A model generated the notes under the pieces. It made no database searches and was not told the DNA's origin. It saw only the letters and a list, made by a program, of their open reading frames with translations. Shown here piece by piece: positions 1 through 7,869 of a stretch of DNA of 64,000 nucleotides. Source of the stretch: Pseudomonas fluorescens (GTDB lineage Bacteria; Pseudomonadota; Gammaproteobacteria; Pseudomonadales; Pseudomonadaceae); NCBI RefSeq assembly GCF_902497855.1, contig NZ_CABVHU010000002.1, forward strand, positions 496,001 through 560,000, in the 5' to 3' direction. The position numbers and the translations under genes were made by a program. The first letter of the stretch is position 1; each line of letters begins with the position of its first letter.

Positions 1-63
1 CAAAGCAGGACGCTGAATGTGTGTTTGAATGGACGAATTCTATTGGGTGGAAGTTGCGGATGA
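1..63 (+). CDS. C-terminal tail of a FimT/FimU-type minor pseudopilin (partial)
   Basis: Frame 1 is open from the window edge to a TGA at 61-63 and ends with residues including RTLNVCLNGRI, which resembles the last strand and terminal cysteine of GspH/FimT-type pseudopilins. Its stop overlaps the preferred pilV ATG at 60 as ATGA, the same junction used by pilV/pilW and pilW/pilX just downstream. That pattern and the known fimU-pilV order in Pseudomonas support a minor-pilin gene here. Only about 20 residues are visible, so FimT and FimU cannot be told apart. Confidence 0.5.
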   Translation, partial: QSRTLNVCLNGRILLGGSCG

Positions 64-509
64 GGGGATGGAGCAAGCGTGCACAGGAGGGCATGACGCT
101 GATCGAGGTTTTGGTGGCGTTGGTGATACTGAGCGTCGGTCTGTTGGGGGCTGCGGCGATTCAGCTCAATGCGCTGAAGTACACGGACAGCTCGCGGATG
201 ACCACCCAGGCCAGCTTTATCGCCTACGACCTGATGGACCGCATTCGCGCCAACTCCACTGAGGATTACACCGTCACACCGCCGACCTCGAGTAACCCGC
301 AGGTCGCCCGGGATCAGGACCTCTATGAGTTTACCTCCAACATTGTCAATTCCCTCGGCGCCAGCGCGACAGGCAGCGTCACGCTCAAGCAGCGCGTGTA
401 CACCATCACCATCACTTGGGACGACTCGCGGGCGGCCAATACCGCCAATTCGCGACGCAGCTATGTGCTGACCAGTCGCGCCACAGTCGACCCTGTGTCC
501 AAACCATGA
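60..509 (+). CDS. pilV: Type IV pilus minor pilin PilV
   Basis: Minor pilin of about 149 residues, part of the PilVWX-Y1-E complex that primes type IV pilus assembly in the inner membrane. The ATG at 60 gives MRGWSKRAQEGMTLIEV: a short basic leader, the Gly/Met prepilin peptidase site and Glu at mature position 5, followed by a long hydrophobic helix. A GTG at 21 would add 13 residues, but the ATG at 60 overlaps the stop of the upstream gene (ATGA) and gives a more normal leader. The stop overlaps the pilW start in the same way, so translation is probably coupled. Confidence 0.9.
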   Translation: MRGWSKRAQEGMTLIEVLVALVILSVGLLGAAAIQLNALKYTDSSRMTTQASFIAYDLMDRIRANSTEDYTVTPPTSSNPQVARDQDLYEFTSNIVNSLGASATGSVTLKQRVYTITITWDDSRAANTANSRRSYVLTSRATVDPVSKP

Positions 510-1240
510 ATAAAGCTAACAAAGGCTTCGGCCTGATCGAATTGTTGATCGCCATGGCGTTGAGCCTGATCGTGGTGCTGGGCGTTGCACAGGTTTTTAT
601 CGCCGCCAAGAACACTTATGTCAGCCAGAACGCCGCAGCCAACATGCAGGAAGACGCACGATTCGTGCTGAGCAAGATGATTCAGGAAATCCGCATGGTA
701 GGGATGTTTGGTTGTCAGGGGACTATCAAAGACTCAGTCTCGACGGGTGATTTCAGTCTCAGAAAGAAGGAGCCTATCAATTGGGACAATGCGAGCCAGA
801 AATTGACCCTGTTGACAGCGGATGTCGGCCGCAGTGGGACGCCGACCTGGACGGTGATATCCAGATGTGGACTAGGCGGCACCGTCACCAGCCCGGGCAC
901 CGACGACCCTGCAATCGCTTACCCGGGAGTACGGGAACCTGGTGATGGGCAAATTGCATTTCCAATCCGACGGCTGATCTACAGCCTTAAGAATAACCAG
1001 CTGACAATGGGAGTCGGCAACGGTACACCGACTCAGGCGGTGCTGATTGACAACGTCAGTGCCTTCAATGTGAGCTTCGGCGTCGAGGGTTCGACCGGAG
1101 CCTTGAGTTACATCAGCAACCCGTCTGATACGAGCTTGATTCGGAGCGTGCATCTGACGTTGACCCTCTCTGACCCGAATAACCGGGTACGCAATCAAAC
1201 CTTCAAAGTGGTTGCTGCTTTGCGCAACCGGTTACCATGA
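506..1240 (+). CDS. pilW: Type IV pilus minor pilin PilW
   Basis: Large minor pilin of 244 residues. The N-terminus MNKANKGFGLIELLIAMALS has the G/F cleavage site and Glu5, then a hydrophobic helix. The remainder is the variable PilW globular domain, with cysteines near residues 70 and 115. The start overlaps the pilV stop and the stop overlaps pilX, both as ATGA, so subunits of one pilus-tip complex are translated together. GC content dips slightly around 700-800, as is common for surface-exposed pilins. Confidence 0.88.
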   Translation: MNKANKGFGLIELLIAMALSLIVVLGVAQVFIAAKNTYVSQNAAANMQEDARFVLSKMIQEIRMVGMFGCQGTIKDSVSTGDFSLRKKEPINWDNASQKLTLLTADVGRSGTPTWTVISRCGLGGTVTSPGTDDPAIAYPGVREPGDGQIAFPIRRLIYSLKNNQLTMGVGNGTPTQAVLIDNVSAFNVSFGVEGSTGALSYISNPSDTSLIRSVHLTLTLSDPNNRVRNQTFKVVAALRNRLP

Positions 1241-1725
1241 GAGAAGGGCTGATGAAGGTTTCGATGACTTCTCATCATCAGCGCGGCATGGCGTTGCTGG
1301 TCAGCCTGGTGTTTCTCTTGCTGCTGACATTGATCGGCATTTCATCAATGCAGAATGCCACCCTGCAAGAAAAAATGGCCGGCAGCGTGGCCTTGCGCAA
1401 TCAATCGTTCCAGACCGCCGAAGCCGCACTGCGTATTGGTGAAAGTGCCGTGCAGCTGGACACTTATGTGCTGCCGGTCTGCAGTGGTAACCAATGCGCG
1501 CCACCGGGCGAATCCAAGACGATCACCGGCGCCGGATTCAACTCTACTTCGGGGGTGACCTGGATCGCCGCCGGTGGTGGTTTCTACGGCGTGCAAAATA
1601 TCGGCACCACATGGGACGCCGTGAACATGCCTAGCGGCTCGACAACGCTGTACCGGGTGACCGCCGTGGCCATTGCAGGTAACAACGTTCGCACCGTGGT
1701 GGAAAGTATTTATGCGAAGCAGTGA
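1237..1725 (+). CDS. pilX: Type IV pilus assembly protein PilX
   Basis: 162-residue minor pilin. The N-terminus carries HHQRG/MALLVSLVFLLLL, that is, a PilD site and hydrophobic helix without glutamate at mature position 5, as in GspK/PilX-type tip subunits. The following GISSMQNATLQEKMAGS segment is typical of the PilX N-terminal family. The ATG at 1237 overlaps the pilW stop; in-frame ATGs at 1252 and 1264 would only shorten the leader. The 3' end overlaps the preferred pilY1 start by 14 nt. Confidence 0.88.
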   Translation: MREGLMKVSMTSHHQRGMALLVSLVFLLLLTLIGISSMQNATLQEKMAGSVALRNQSFQTAEAALRIGESAVQLDTYVLPVCSGNQCAPPGESKTITGAGFNSTSGVTWIAAGGGFYGVQNIGTTWDAVNMPSGSTTLYRVTAVAIAGNNVRTVVESIYAKQ

Positions 1726-4700
1726 ATGGGGCACCTGCGTGTGGAGAATGTTTTACGGCCTCGTGCTGGGGTTGTATCTGTCAGCCCCGGTTTATGCGTT
1801 CACCCCCTCGGACTCACCGCTGCTGAGTGCCGCCGCCGTTCCGCCCAACGTGATGCTGCTGATCGATGACTCGGGAAGCATGAACAACATCATCTGGGCG
1901 CCAGGGTTCGATCCGACGGTCAACCGCGCGCAGGTCGCCAATTGCAGTTCCAACACCTCATGCTTCAGCGGTCAGAATCTGGACATGAGCGACACCAATA
2001 TCCTCCTGTCCAGCCTCAATCGGGGCGGGTGCTCAACCAGCGGTAACTGGTACGGTTTCTATCGCGGCTTTCTTGGGCTGTCATCCGTATGCCTGAAGCT
2101 GCCCGACCCGGTGGGCAACGAAAATACTCGCTACACCGCCAACTACTTGTCTTATCTGGTGGGCCTGGCCAATGGTTCGAACCGGGATTTCACCACTGGC
2201 ACCGGTGCGATCCCCAACGATTACCGGATGAGCGTGGCACAGGATGTGTCGACAAACCTGGTCAGCAGCAATCGCGCGCTGCGAATCGGCCTGGCGACGT
2301 TTAACCCGCCCAACAGCAGCAACTCCGGCCCCGGCGGTTTCATTGCCCGCCCGGTCAGTGACCTGGCTCCCGTCAGCGGCAGCGTCACCCAGACCCAGGC
2401 CAACACCAACTACAGCGCCCTGATCGCCTCGATCAGTGGCTTGAGTGCAATTGCCAATACCCCATTGGCGGAATCCTATTACGAGATAACCCGGTACATG
2501 CGCGGCATGGCGCCGTACCACAACTCGACACCGACCACCTACACCAGCCCGATCCAGTATCGCTGCCAAAAGAACTACGGCGTGGTGATCACCGATGGCT
2601 TGCCCACGTTCGACCGGACCTTTCCCACCAATGATCCGCTCGGCGGCAGCCGTTTGCCGAACTGGGATGGCATCGCCACCAACGATGGCGACAACCTGTT
2701 CGGTGACGCAGAGGGCGATACCCTGTACCTGGACGACATCGCCAAATTCGCCTTTGACATCGACATGCGCACCACCGGCACCGATGCCGCGGGCAAAAGC
2801 TGGAACGCGGTGGACTTCCCCAAGCAGAACATGAACACCTACACCGTAGGTTTCACCGCAGCGAACCAGATGTTGTCGGACGCCGCCAATTACGGGCAGG
2901 GCAAGTACTATCAGGCGACCGACAGTGCCGGCCTCAATACGGCACTGTCATCGGCCTTGAGCGACATCACGTCCAAGGCCGGTTCCGGAGGCAGCGGCAT
3001 CACCAGCAGTTCGATCGTCGGGGTCGGCTCCTCCTATTACCAGACCAGCTATGACCCCAAGGACTGGCGCGGCACGATCAAGTCCTATGGCTTCACCTCC
3101 AGCGGCGAAGTCAATACCGCCTCGGTGCTCTGGACGACCGACACGGCCATCGTGCCCGGCGCCACGGCACCGACCTATCAGTCCTGGAATACCCTGACCA
3201 ACGCTCCCATAACCTTGGCCTACACCAACTTTTCCCCGGCGCAGCAGACGATCCTCGGTCAGGGTTTGCCTACCGGCATTACCGGAGGCGATCTGGTGGA
3301 GTGGAGCAAGGGCATCAACAAAACCGGGTTGAAACCGCGCAGCGTATTACTCGGCGACATCATCAATTCGCCCCTGGTACTGGCATCGCCATCGGACAAG
3401 ACCGCCGCCGACCTGGTGGGCGATACCAGCTACAGCACCTACCTGGCCACCAAAGCCGCCAACATGACCGCCAGTCTGGTGGTCAACGCCAATGACGGTT
3501 TTGTGAGCGTCATCAACCCGGCCAACGGCACCCGGCGTTATGCCTACATGCCGTCCAGTGTGCTGCCATCGCTGCGCACTATCGCCGACACCGCCTACCT
3601 TAACGGTGTCGGCCACGAGTTTCTGGTCGATGGTCAGCTCGGGGTGTTCGATGCCCAGCTCAACAGTGCCTGGAAAACCCTTGCACTGGGCGGTACCGGC
3701 GCAGGCGGCAAGACGTTTTACGCCGTGCAGCTGTACGACGCTGCGGCCGGCAACGTGTCCAAGGCATTATGGGAGATCACTGCGCCGACCACGGCCAATA
3801 CGGCGAACGTGTTCAATGACCTGGGTTATGCCTACGCCCGTCCGGAAGTGGCACGCTTGGCCGATGGGCGCTGGGCGGCTTTCATCTCCAACGGCTATGG
3901 CAGCCATTCGGGGGTGGCGGCGTTGTACGTGGTGGACATTCGTGATGGGTCGCTGATCAGGAAAATTGTCATCGACAGCAGCGAAACCACCAACGGCCTG
4001 TCCTCGGTGAAACTCAAGGTCAACTCGCAAAATATGGCGCAGGCTGCCTATGGCGGTGACCTGAAAGGGCGGTTGTGGAAGTTTGACCTGAGCGGCGCCC
4101 CGGACACCTGGGGCGTGGCGTTTTCCGGCAAGCCGTTGTTTACCACCGCGGGGGGCGCCGCTCAGCCGATCACGGCGCAACCGTTGCTGGCGGACAATAC
4201 CCTGGGCGGCAAAGTGGTATTTTTCGGCAGCGGAAAATTCAACGAGACGGCCGACAAGACCAACAAGGATCTACAAGCGTTCTATGCGGTGTGGGACGCT
4301 AACGGTGGCACCGGGCAAATCACCACCTCCAGTTTGCAGGCCCAGGCGGTGACGGGCGTGTTTTCGGGAAGCTCGGGGCAGTTCATCACCACCAGCCAGA
4401 ACGAAGTGACTTATCCGGCCGAGAAGGGCTGGTACCTGCCACTGGTCTACAACAGCGTGTTGAACGGTGAGCGGGTGATCAACCAGGCGGCTTTGGTTCT
4501 GGGAAGAATCGTATTTACCACCGCCAGCGTCGACACCACGGACCCTTGTGCCAGTTTCGGCACCGGCAAACTGATCGAACTGGATGCATTCAGCGGTAAA
4601 ATGTTCAACTACGCGGTACTCGATACCAATGGCGATAACCTGGTCGACAGCAGCGACACGATTTCCAGCGGGGTGATTTTCACCGGCGGGATGCCGGTGC

Positions 4701-4825
4701 TGAATGCCATCGTCAACGGCGGCACCGCCAAGATCGTGGGCGATTCCAGTGCGTCGGTGACCAGGCTGACTGAAAAGGGCGGCGGCGGTGACAGTCGGCG
4801 CATCATGTGGCGACAAATACAGTAA
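1712..4825 (+). CDS. pilY1: Type IV pilus tip adhesin / assembly factor PilY1
   Basis: Large secreted pilus-tip protein of about 1037 residues. The ATG at 1712 gives a short N-region and a signal-like hydrophobic stretch ending near APVYAF. The N-terminal half is von Willebrand A-like with a MIDAS motif (DDSGSMN near residue 53). The C-terminal half is the PilY1 beta-propeller, with a calcium-loop motif (DTNGDNLVDSSD near residue 973). In P. aeruginosa, PilY1 caps the minor-pilin complex and acts in adhesion, twitching and surface sensing. An upstream frame start at 1673 would overlap pilX more and is less likely. pilY2, which follows pilY1 in P. aeruginosa, is absent: pilE starts 14 nt after the stop. 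Confidence 0.93.
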   Translation: MRSSEWGTCVWRMFYGLVLGLYLSAPVYAFTPSDSPLLSAAAVPPNVMLLIDDSGSMNNIIWAPGFDPTVNRAQVANCSSNTSCFSGQNLDMSDTNILLSSLNRGGCSTSGNWYGFYRGFLGLSSVCLKLPDPVGNENTRYTANYLSYLVGLANGSNRDFTTGTGAIPNDYRMSVAQDVSTNLVSSNRALRIGLATFNPPNSSNSGPGGFIARPVSDLAPVSGSVTQTQANTNYSALIASISGLSAIANTPLAESYYEITRYMRGMAPYHNSTPTTYTSPIQYRCQKNYGVVITDGLPTFDRTFPTNDPLGGSRLPNWDGIATNDGDNLFGDAEGDTLYLDDIAKFAFDIDMRTTGTDAAGKSWNAVDFPKQNMNTYTVGFTAANQMLSDAANYGQGKYYQATDSAGLNTALSSALSDITSKAGSGGSGITSSSIVGVGSSYYQTSYDPKDWRGTIKSYGFTSSGEVNTASVLWTTDTAIVPGATAPTYQSWNTLTNAPITLAYTNFSPAQQTILGQGLPTGITGGDLVEWSKGINKTGLKPRSVLLGDIINSPLVLASPSDKTAADLVGDTSYSTYLATKAANMTASLVVNANDGFVSVINPANGTRRYAYMPSSVLPSLRTIADTAYLNGVGHEFLVDGQLGVFDAQLNSAWKTLALGGTGAGGKTFYAVQLYDAAAGNVSKALWEITAPTTANTANVFNDLGYAYARPEVARLADGRWAAFISNGYGSHSGVAALYVVDIRDGSLIRKIVIDSSETTNGLSSVKLKVNSQNMAQAAYGGDLKGRLWKFDLSGAPDTWGVAFSGKPLFTTAGGAAQPITAQPLLADNTLGGKVVFFGSGKFNETADKTNKDLQAFYAVWDANGGTGQITTSSLQAQAVTGVFSGSSGQFITTSQNEVTYPAEKGWYLPLVYNSVLNGERVINQAALVLGRIVFTTASVDTTDPCASFGTGKLIELDAFSGKMFNYAVLDTNGDNLVDSSDTISSGVIFTGGMPVLNAIVNGGTAKIVGDSSASVTRLTEKGGGGDSRRIMWRQIQ

Positions 4826-4839
4826 GTGAGAGTTGAGGC

Positions 4840-5238
4840 ATGCGTAGATCCAACCGAGGTTTTACCCTGATTGAAATCATGATCGTGATTGCGATCATCG
4901 GGATCGTCATCACCATTGGCTACCCGAGCCTCACCGAGTACGTGAAGAAAGGCCGCCGGACTGAAGTGGCGGGTTTGCTATCCGAGCAGGCGCAAATTCT
5001 CGAACGGTTTTATTCGAAGTCAAATGTCTACACCGGTGCTGGTCTGAGCGCCGGCAATGATTTCTACACAATCACTCCGGCCTTGACCGATCAGGCCTTC
5101 AAGTTGACGGCTGTGCGCAAGGCCGGCAGCGCCATGGCGACGGACAAGTGCGGGGATTTCACTATCACCAACACCGGCGTCAGAAGCATGGAGAATGCTG
5201 CAGCGGGCCTGACCACCAAGGATTGCTGGGGTCGCTGA
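4840..5238 (+). CDS. pilE: Type IV pilus minor pilin PilE
   Basis: 132-residue minor pilin that connects the PilVWX-Y1 tip complex to the main fibre. MRRSNRG/FTLIEIMIVIAI shows a strong prepilin peptidase site, Glu5 and the N-terminal helix; YPSLTEYVKKGRR is typical of PilE. Two cysteines (near residues 107 and 129) could form the C-terminal disulfide. It is the last gene of the minor-pilin operon, 14 nt after pilY1. Confidence 0.92.
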   Translation: MRRSNRGFTLIEIMIVIAIIGIVITIGYPSLTEYVKKGRRTEVAGLLSEQAQILERFYSKSNVYTGAGLSAGNDFYTITPALTDQAFKLTAVRKAGSAMATDKCGDFTITNTGVRSMENAAAGLTTKDCWGR

Positions 5239-5248
5239 TTTCCTTTTC

Positions 5249-5265
5249 GGGCGCCTTTTTCGCCC
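5249..5265 (+). terminator. Weak hairpin after pilE
   Basis: GGGCG at 5249-5253 can pair with CGCCC at 5261-5265 around a T-rich loop, 11 nt after the pilE stop. The stem is only 5 bp and no proper U-run follows, so this is a doubtful terminator between pilE and thiO. Confidence 0.25.
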
Positions 5266-5293
5266 TCTGTCTATTTAACGGTTGGATCAGAAC

Positions 5294-6394
5294 ATGACCA
5301 GGCAACAGCAAGTGGTGATTGTCGGTGGCGGCGTAATAGGATTGCTCACGGCATTCAATCTCGCCTCCGAAGTGCAGAGCATTGTATTGCTGGATCGCGC
5401 GAATGTCGGTCAGGAGTCCTCCTGGGCCGGTGGCGGTATCGTTTCCCCGCTCTATCCATGGCGCTACAGTCCGGCGGTCACTGCGTTGGCCCATTGGTCC
5501 CAGGACTTTTATCCACAGCTGGGCGAGCGCTTGTTCGCGGCGACCGGCATAGATCCCGAAGTGCACACCACCGGTTTGTACTGGCTGGATCTGGATGATG
5601 AAGTCGAGGCGCTGGCCTGGGCCGAGCGTGAAAACCGGCCGTTGCGGGCTGTGGATATCTCGGCGGCCCACGATGCGGTGCCGGTGCTCGGTGCCGGTTT
5701 TTCCCGGGCGATCCATATGGCCGATGTGGCCAACGTACGCAATCCGCGGTTGGTGAAATCCCTCAAGGCTGCGTTGCTGGCGCTGCCCAACGTGACCATT
5801 CATGAGCACTGCGAAGTCGGCGGGTTCATCCGTGAAGGCGCTGCTGTCGTCGGGGTGCAAACCTCGGCGGGCGCCATTCATGGCGATCAGGTGGTGCTGA
5901 CGGCTGGCGCCTGGAGTGGTGATTTGCTCAAGAGCCTGGGTCTGGAGCTGCCGGTCGAACCGGTCAAGGGACAGATGATCCTTTACAAGTGCGCGGCAGA
6001 CTTTCTGCCAAGCATGGTACTGGCCAAGGGGCGTTATGCGATTCCTCGGCGCGACGGGCACATTCTGATCGGCAGTACGCTGGAGCATGAAGGATTTGAC
6101 AAGACACCGACCAAGTCAGCCCTGGAAAGCCTGAAGGCGTCGGCAGTGGAGTTGATTCCGGCATTGGCGGAGGCCGAAGTGGTCGGACATTGGGCCGGGT
6201 TGCGGCCGGGCTCGCCAGAGGGCATTCCTTACATTGGCCGGGTGCCCGGCTTTGAGGGCCTGTGGCTCAACTGCGGGCATTACCGCAATGGGCTGGTGTT
6301 GGCGCCGGCGTCCTGTCAGTTGTTTGTGGATGTGATGGTGGGGCGTGAGCCGATTATCGATCCGGCGCCGTATGCGCCCACCGGACGGATCTAG
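5294..6394 (+). CDS. thiO: FAD-dependent glycine oxidase ThiO
   Basis: 366-residue DAO-family flavoenzyme that oxidises glycine to the imine used for thiazole synthesis in thiamine biosynthesis; cytosolic. The N-terminal Rossmann motif VVIVGGGVIGLLTAFNL is followed by the SSWAGGGIVSPLYPW segment typical of ThiO and, near the C-terminus, WAGLRPGSPEGIPYIG. The ATG at 5294 is preferred over a TTG at 5282. ThiO sits beside pil genes in Pseudomonas, so its position is conserved. It converges on pilR across a REP doublet. Confidence 0.9.
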   Translation: MTRQQQVVIVGGGVIGLLTAFNLASEVQSIVLLDRANVGQESSWAGGGIVSPLYPWRYSPAVTALAHWSQDFYPQLGERLFAATGIDPEVHTTGLYWLDLDDEVEALAWAERENRPLRAVDISAAHDAVPVLGAGFSRAIHMADVANVRNPRLVKSLKAALLALPNVTIHEHCEVGGFIREGAAVVGVQTSAGAIHGDQVVLTAGAWSGDLLKSLGLELPVEPVKGQMILYKCAADFLPSMVLAKGRYAIPRRDGHILIGSTLEHEGFDKTPTKSALESLKASAVELIPALAEAEVVGHWAGLRPGSPEGIPYIGRVPGFEGLWLNCGHYRNGLVLAPASCQLFVDVMVGREPIIDPAPYAPTGRI

Positions 6395-6419
6395 CCGCGG
6401 AATATTGGTCGCTTGTCAG

Positions 6420-6516
6420 ATCGCCTTCGCGAGCAGGCTCGCTCCCACAGGGGTCGAGGTTGCCCGCGGTTCTGTGTTCACAGCAGATCCCTGTGGGAGC
6501 GAGCCTGCTCGCGATG
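6420..6516. repeat. REP doublet (REPIN), GTGGGAGCGAGC type
   Basis: Two oppositely oriented REP cores lie at 6425-6450 (ending GGCTCGCTCCCACAG) and 6491-6516 (starting CTGTGGGAGCGAGC), about 40 nt apart, between convergent thiO and pilR. The second core ends 6 nt from the pilR stop, so the doublet would fold in the 3' ends of both transcripts. Confidence 0.9.
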
Positions 6517-6522
6517 GGGCCC

Positions 6523-7869
6523 TCAATCCAGGCCCAATTTCTTCAGCCGATAACGCATCGACCGAAAAGAAAGATTCAACCGCTGAGCCGCCGCCGTACG
6601 GTTCCAGCGGGTTTCCTCCAGCGCCTGAAGGATCAGTTTGCGCTCAACGTTTTCCAGATAATCCTCCAGATTGTCGATCTGCGTCAGGTCCGGTACACCG
6701 CCTTGCGCGGCACAGTTGCCTTCGGCCAGGCGCAGGTCGCCGGCTTCGATCTGTTTGTTCTCACACAGCGTGTGAGCCCGTTCGAGCATGTTCTCCAGTT
6801 CCCGCACATTGCCCGGAAAACGATAGCTTTTCAGGGCGTCGAGGGCGTGTGGATGGAGTCTGGCGGCGGGCTGGCCACTGCCGGCTGCCAGGCGTTTGAG
6901 AACATGGATGGCCAGGGTCTCGATATCGTCGCGACGTTCGCGCAAGGACGGAACCCGCAGCTCGATCACGTTCAGCCGATAGTACAAATCCTGGCGGAAG
7001 CGCTCGGCGGCGACTTCGGCGTCGAGGTCTTTGTGGGTGGCGCAGAGGATGCGCACATCGACCACGGTTTCCTGTTGGCCACCGACACTGCGCACGGCTT
7101 TTTCCTGAATCGCCCGCAGCAGCTTGACCTGCATCGCCAGCGGCAAGTCAGCCACTTCGTCGAGAAGCAGCGTACCGCCATGGGCCGCCTGGAACAGGCC
7201 GGGCTTGTCTTCGATGGCACCGCTGAAGCTGCCTTTGCGGTGGCCGAAAAACTCGCTTTCCATCAATTCCGAGGGGATCGCCGCGCAGTTCACCGGGATA
7301 AAGGGTCGATTGGCCCGCGGTCCCTGCTCGTGGATCAGTCGCGCGACCAGTTCCTTGCCGCTGCCAGACTCGCCGCTGATGTACACCGGGGCCTGGCTGC
7401 GGGCCAGTTTGTCGATTTGTTTGCGCAGGCTGCGCATGGGCAATGAGTCACCCAGCAACTGCCGATCGACGGTGCTGCTGGCGCCGCCCGGCGCAGTCAG
7501 GCGCAGGGCGCTGGTGACCAGTTCCCGCAGGCGGGAAAGGTCTACCGGTTTGGTCAGGAAGTCGAAGGCCCCGGCCTTGAGTGCGTTGATCGCTGTTTCA
7601 AGGCTGCCATAGGCCGTAATCATCGCCACCGGTACTTGTGTATGGCGTTGCTGGATGTAGTGCACCAGCTCCAGGCCGGTGCCGTCGGGCAGACGCATGT
7701 CGGTCAGGCACAGGTCGAAGGTCTCGCGTGTCAGCAGGGCCTGGGCTTCGCCAAGGTTGCGGGCACTGAAAGTGTCGAGTTTCATTCGTCCCAGGGTGAT
7801 TTCCAGGAGTTCGCGGATGTCCGGCTCGTCGTCGACGATCAGGACTTTTTGCCGTGGGCTTGTGTTCAA
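6523..7869 (-). CDS. pilR: Sigma-54-dependent response regulator PilR
   Basis: 448-residue NtrC-family activator of pilA. It contains a receiver domain (VLIVDDEPDIRE, phospho-acceptor Asp in LTDMRLPDG), an AAA+ domain with Walker A GESGSGKE and the sigma-54 contact loop (GSFSGA in place of GAFTGA), and a C-terminal Fis-type helix-turn-helix (NRTAAAQRLNLSFRSMRYRL). The most plausible start is TTG at 7869, overlapping the pilS TGA as TTGA; no ATG lies between the end of pilS and the receiver domain. Length matches P. aeruginosa PilR. The cognate target, the pilA promoter, lies near 30270. Confidence 0.93.
   Translation of the reverse strand: MNTSPRQKVLIVDDEPDIRELLEITLGRMKLDTFSARNLGEAQALLTRETFDLCLTDMRLPDGTGLELVHYIQQRHTQVPVAMITAYGSLETAINALKAGAFDFLTKPVDLSRLRELVTSALRLTAPGGASSTVDRQLLGDSLPMRSLRKQIDKLARSQAPVYISGESGSGKELVARLIHEQGPRANRPFIPVNCAAIPSELMESEFFGHRKGSFSGAIEDKPGLFQAAHGGTLLLDEVADLPLAMQVKLLRAIQEKAVRSVGGQQETVVDVRILCATHKDLDAEVAAERFRQDLYYRLNVIELRVPSLRERRDDIETLAIHVLKRLAAGSGQPAARLHPHALDALKSYRFPGNVRELENMLERAHTLCENKQIEAGDLRLAEGNCAAQGGVPDLTQIDNLEDYLENVERKLILQALEETRWNRTAAAQRLNLSFRSMRYRLKKLGLD

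Noticed and set aside
3347..3616. Many long antisense frames within pilY1, acs, clpB, cbrA and the DUF748 gene
   Set aside because: High GC makes long shadow frames common; none has family motifs or ribosome sites and all lie inside well-supported genes.
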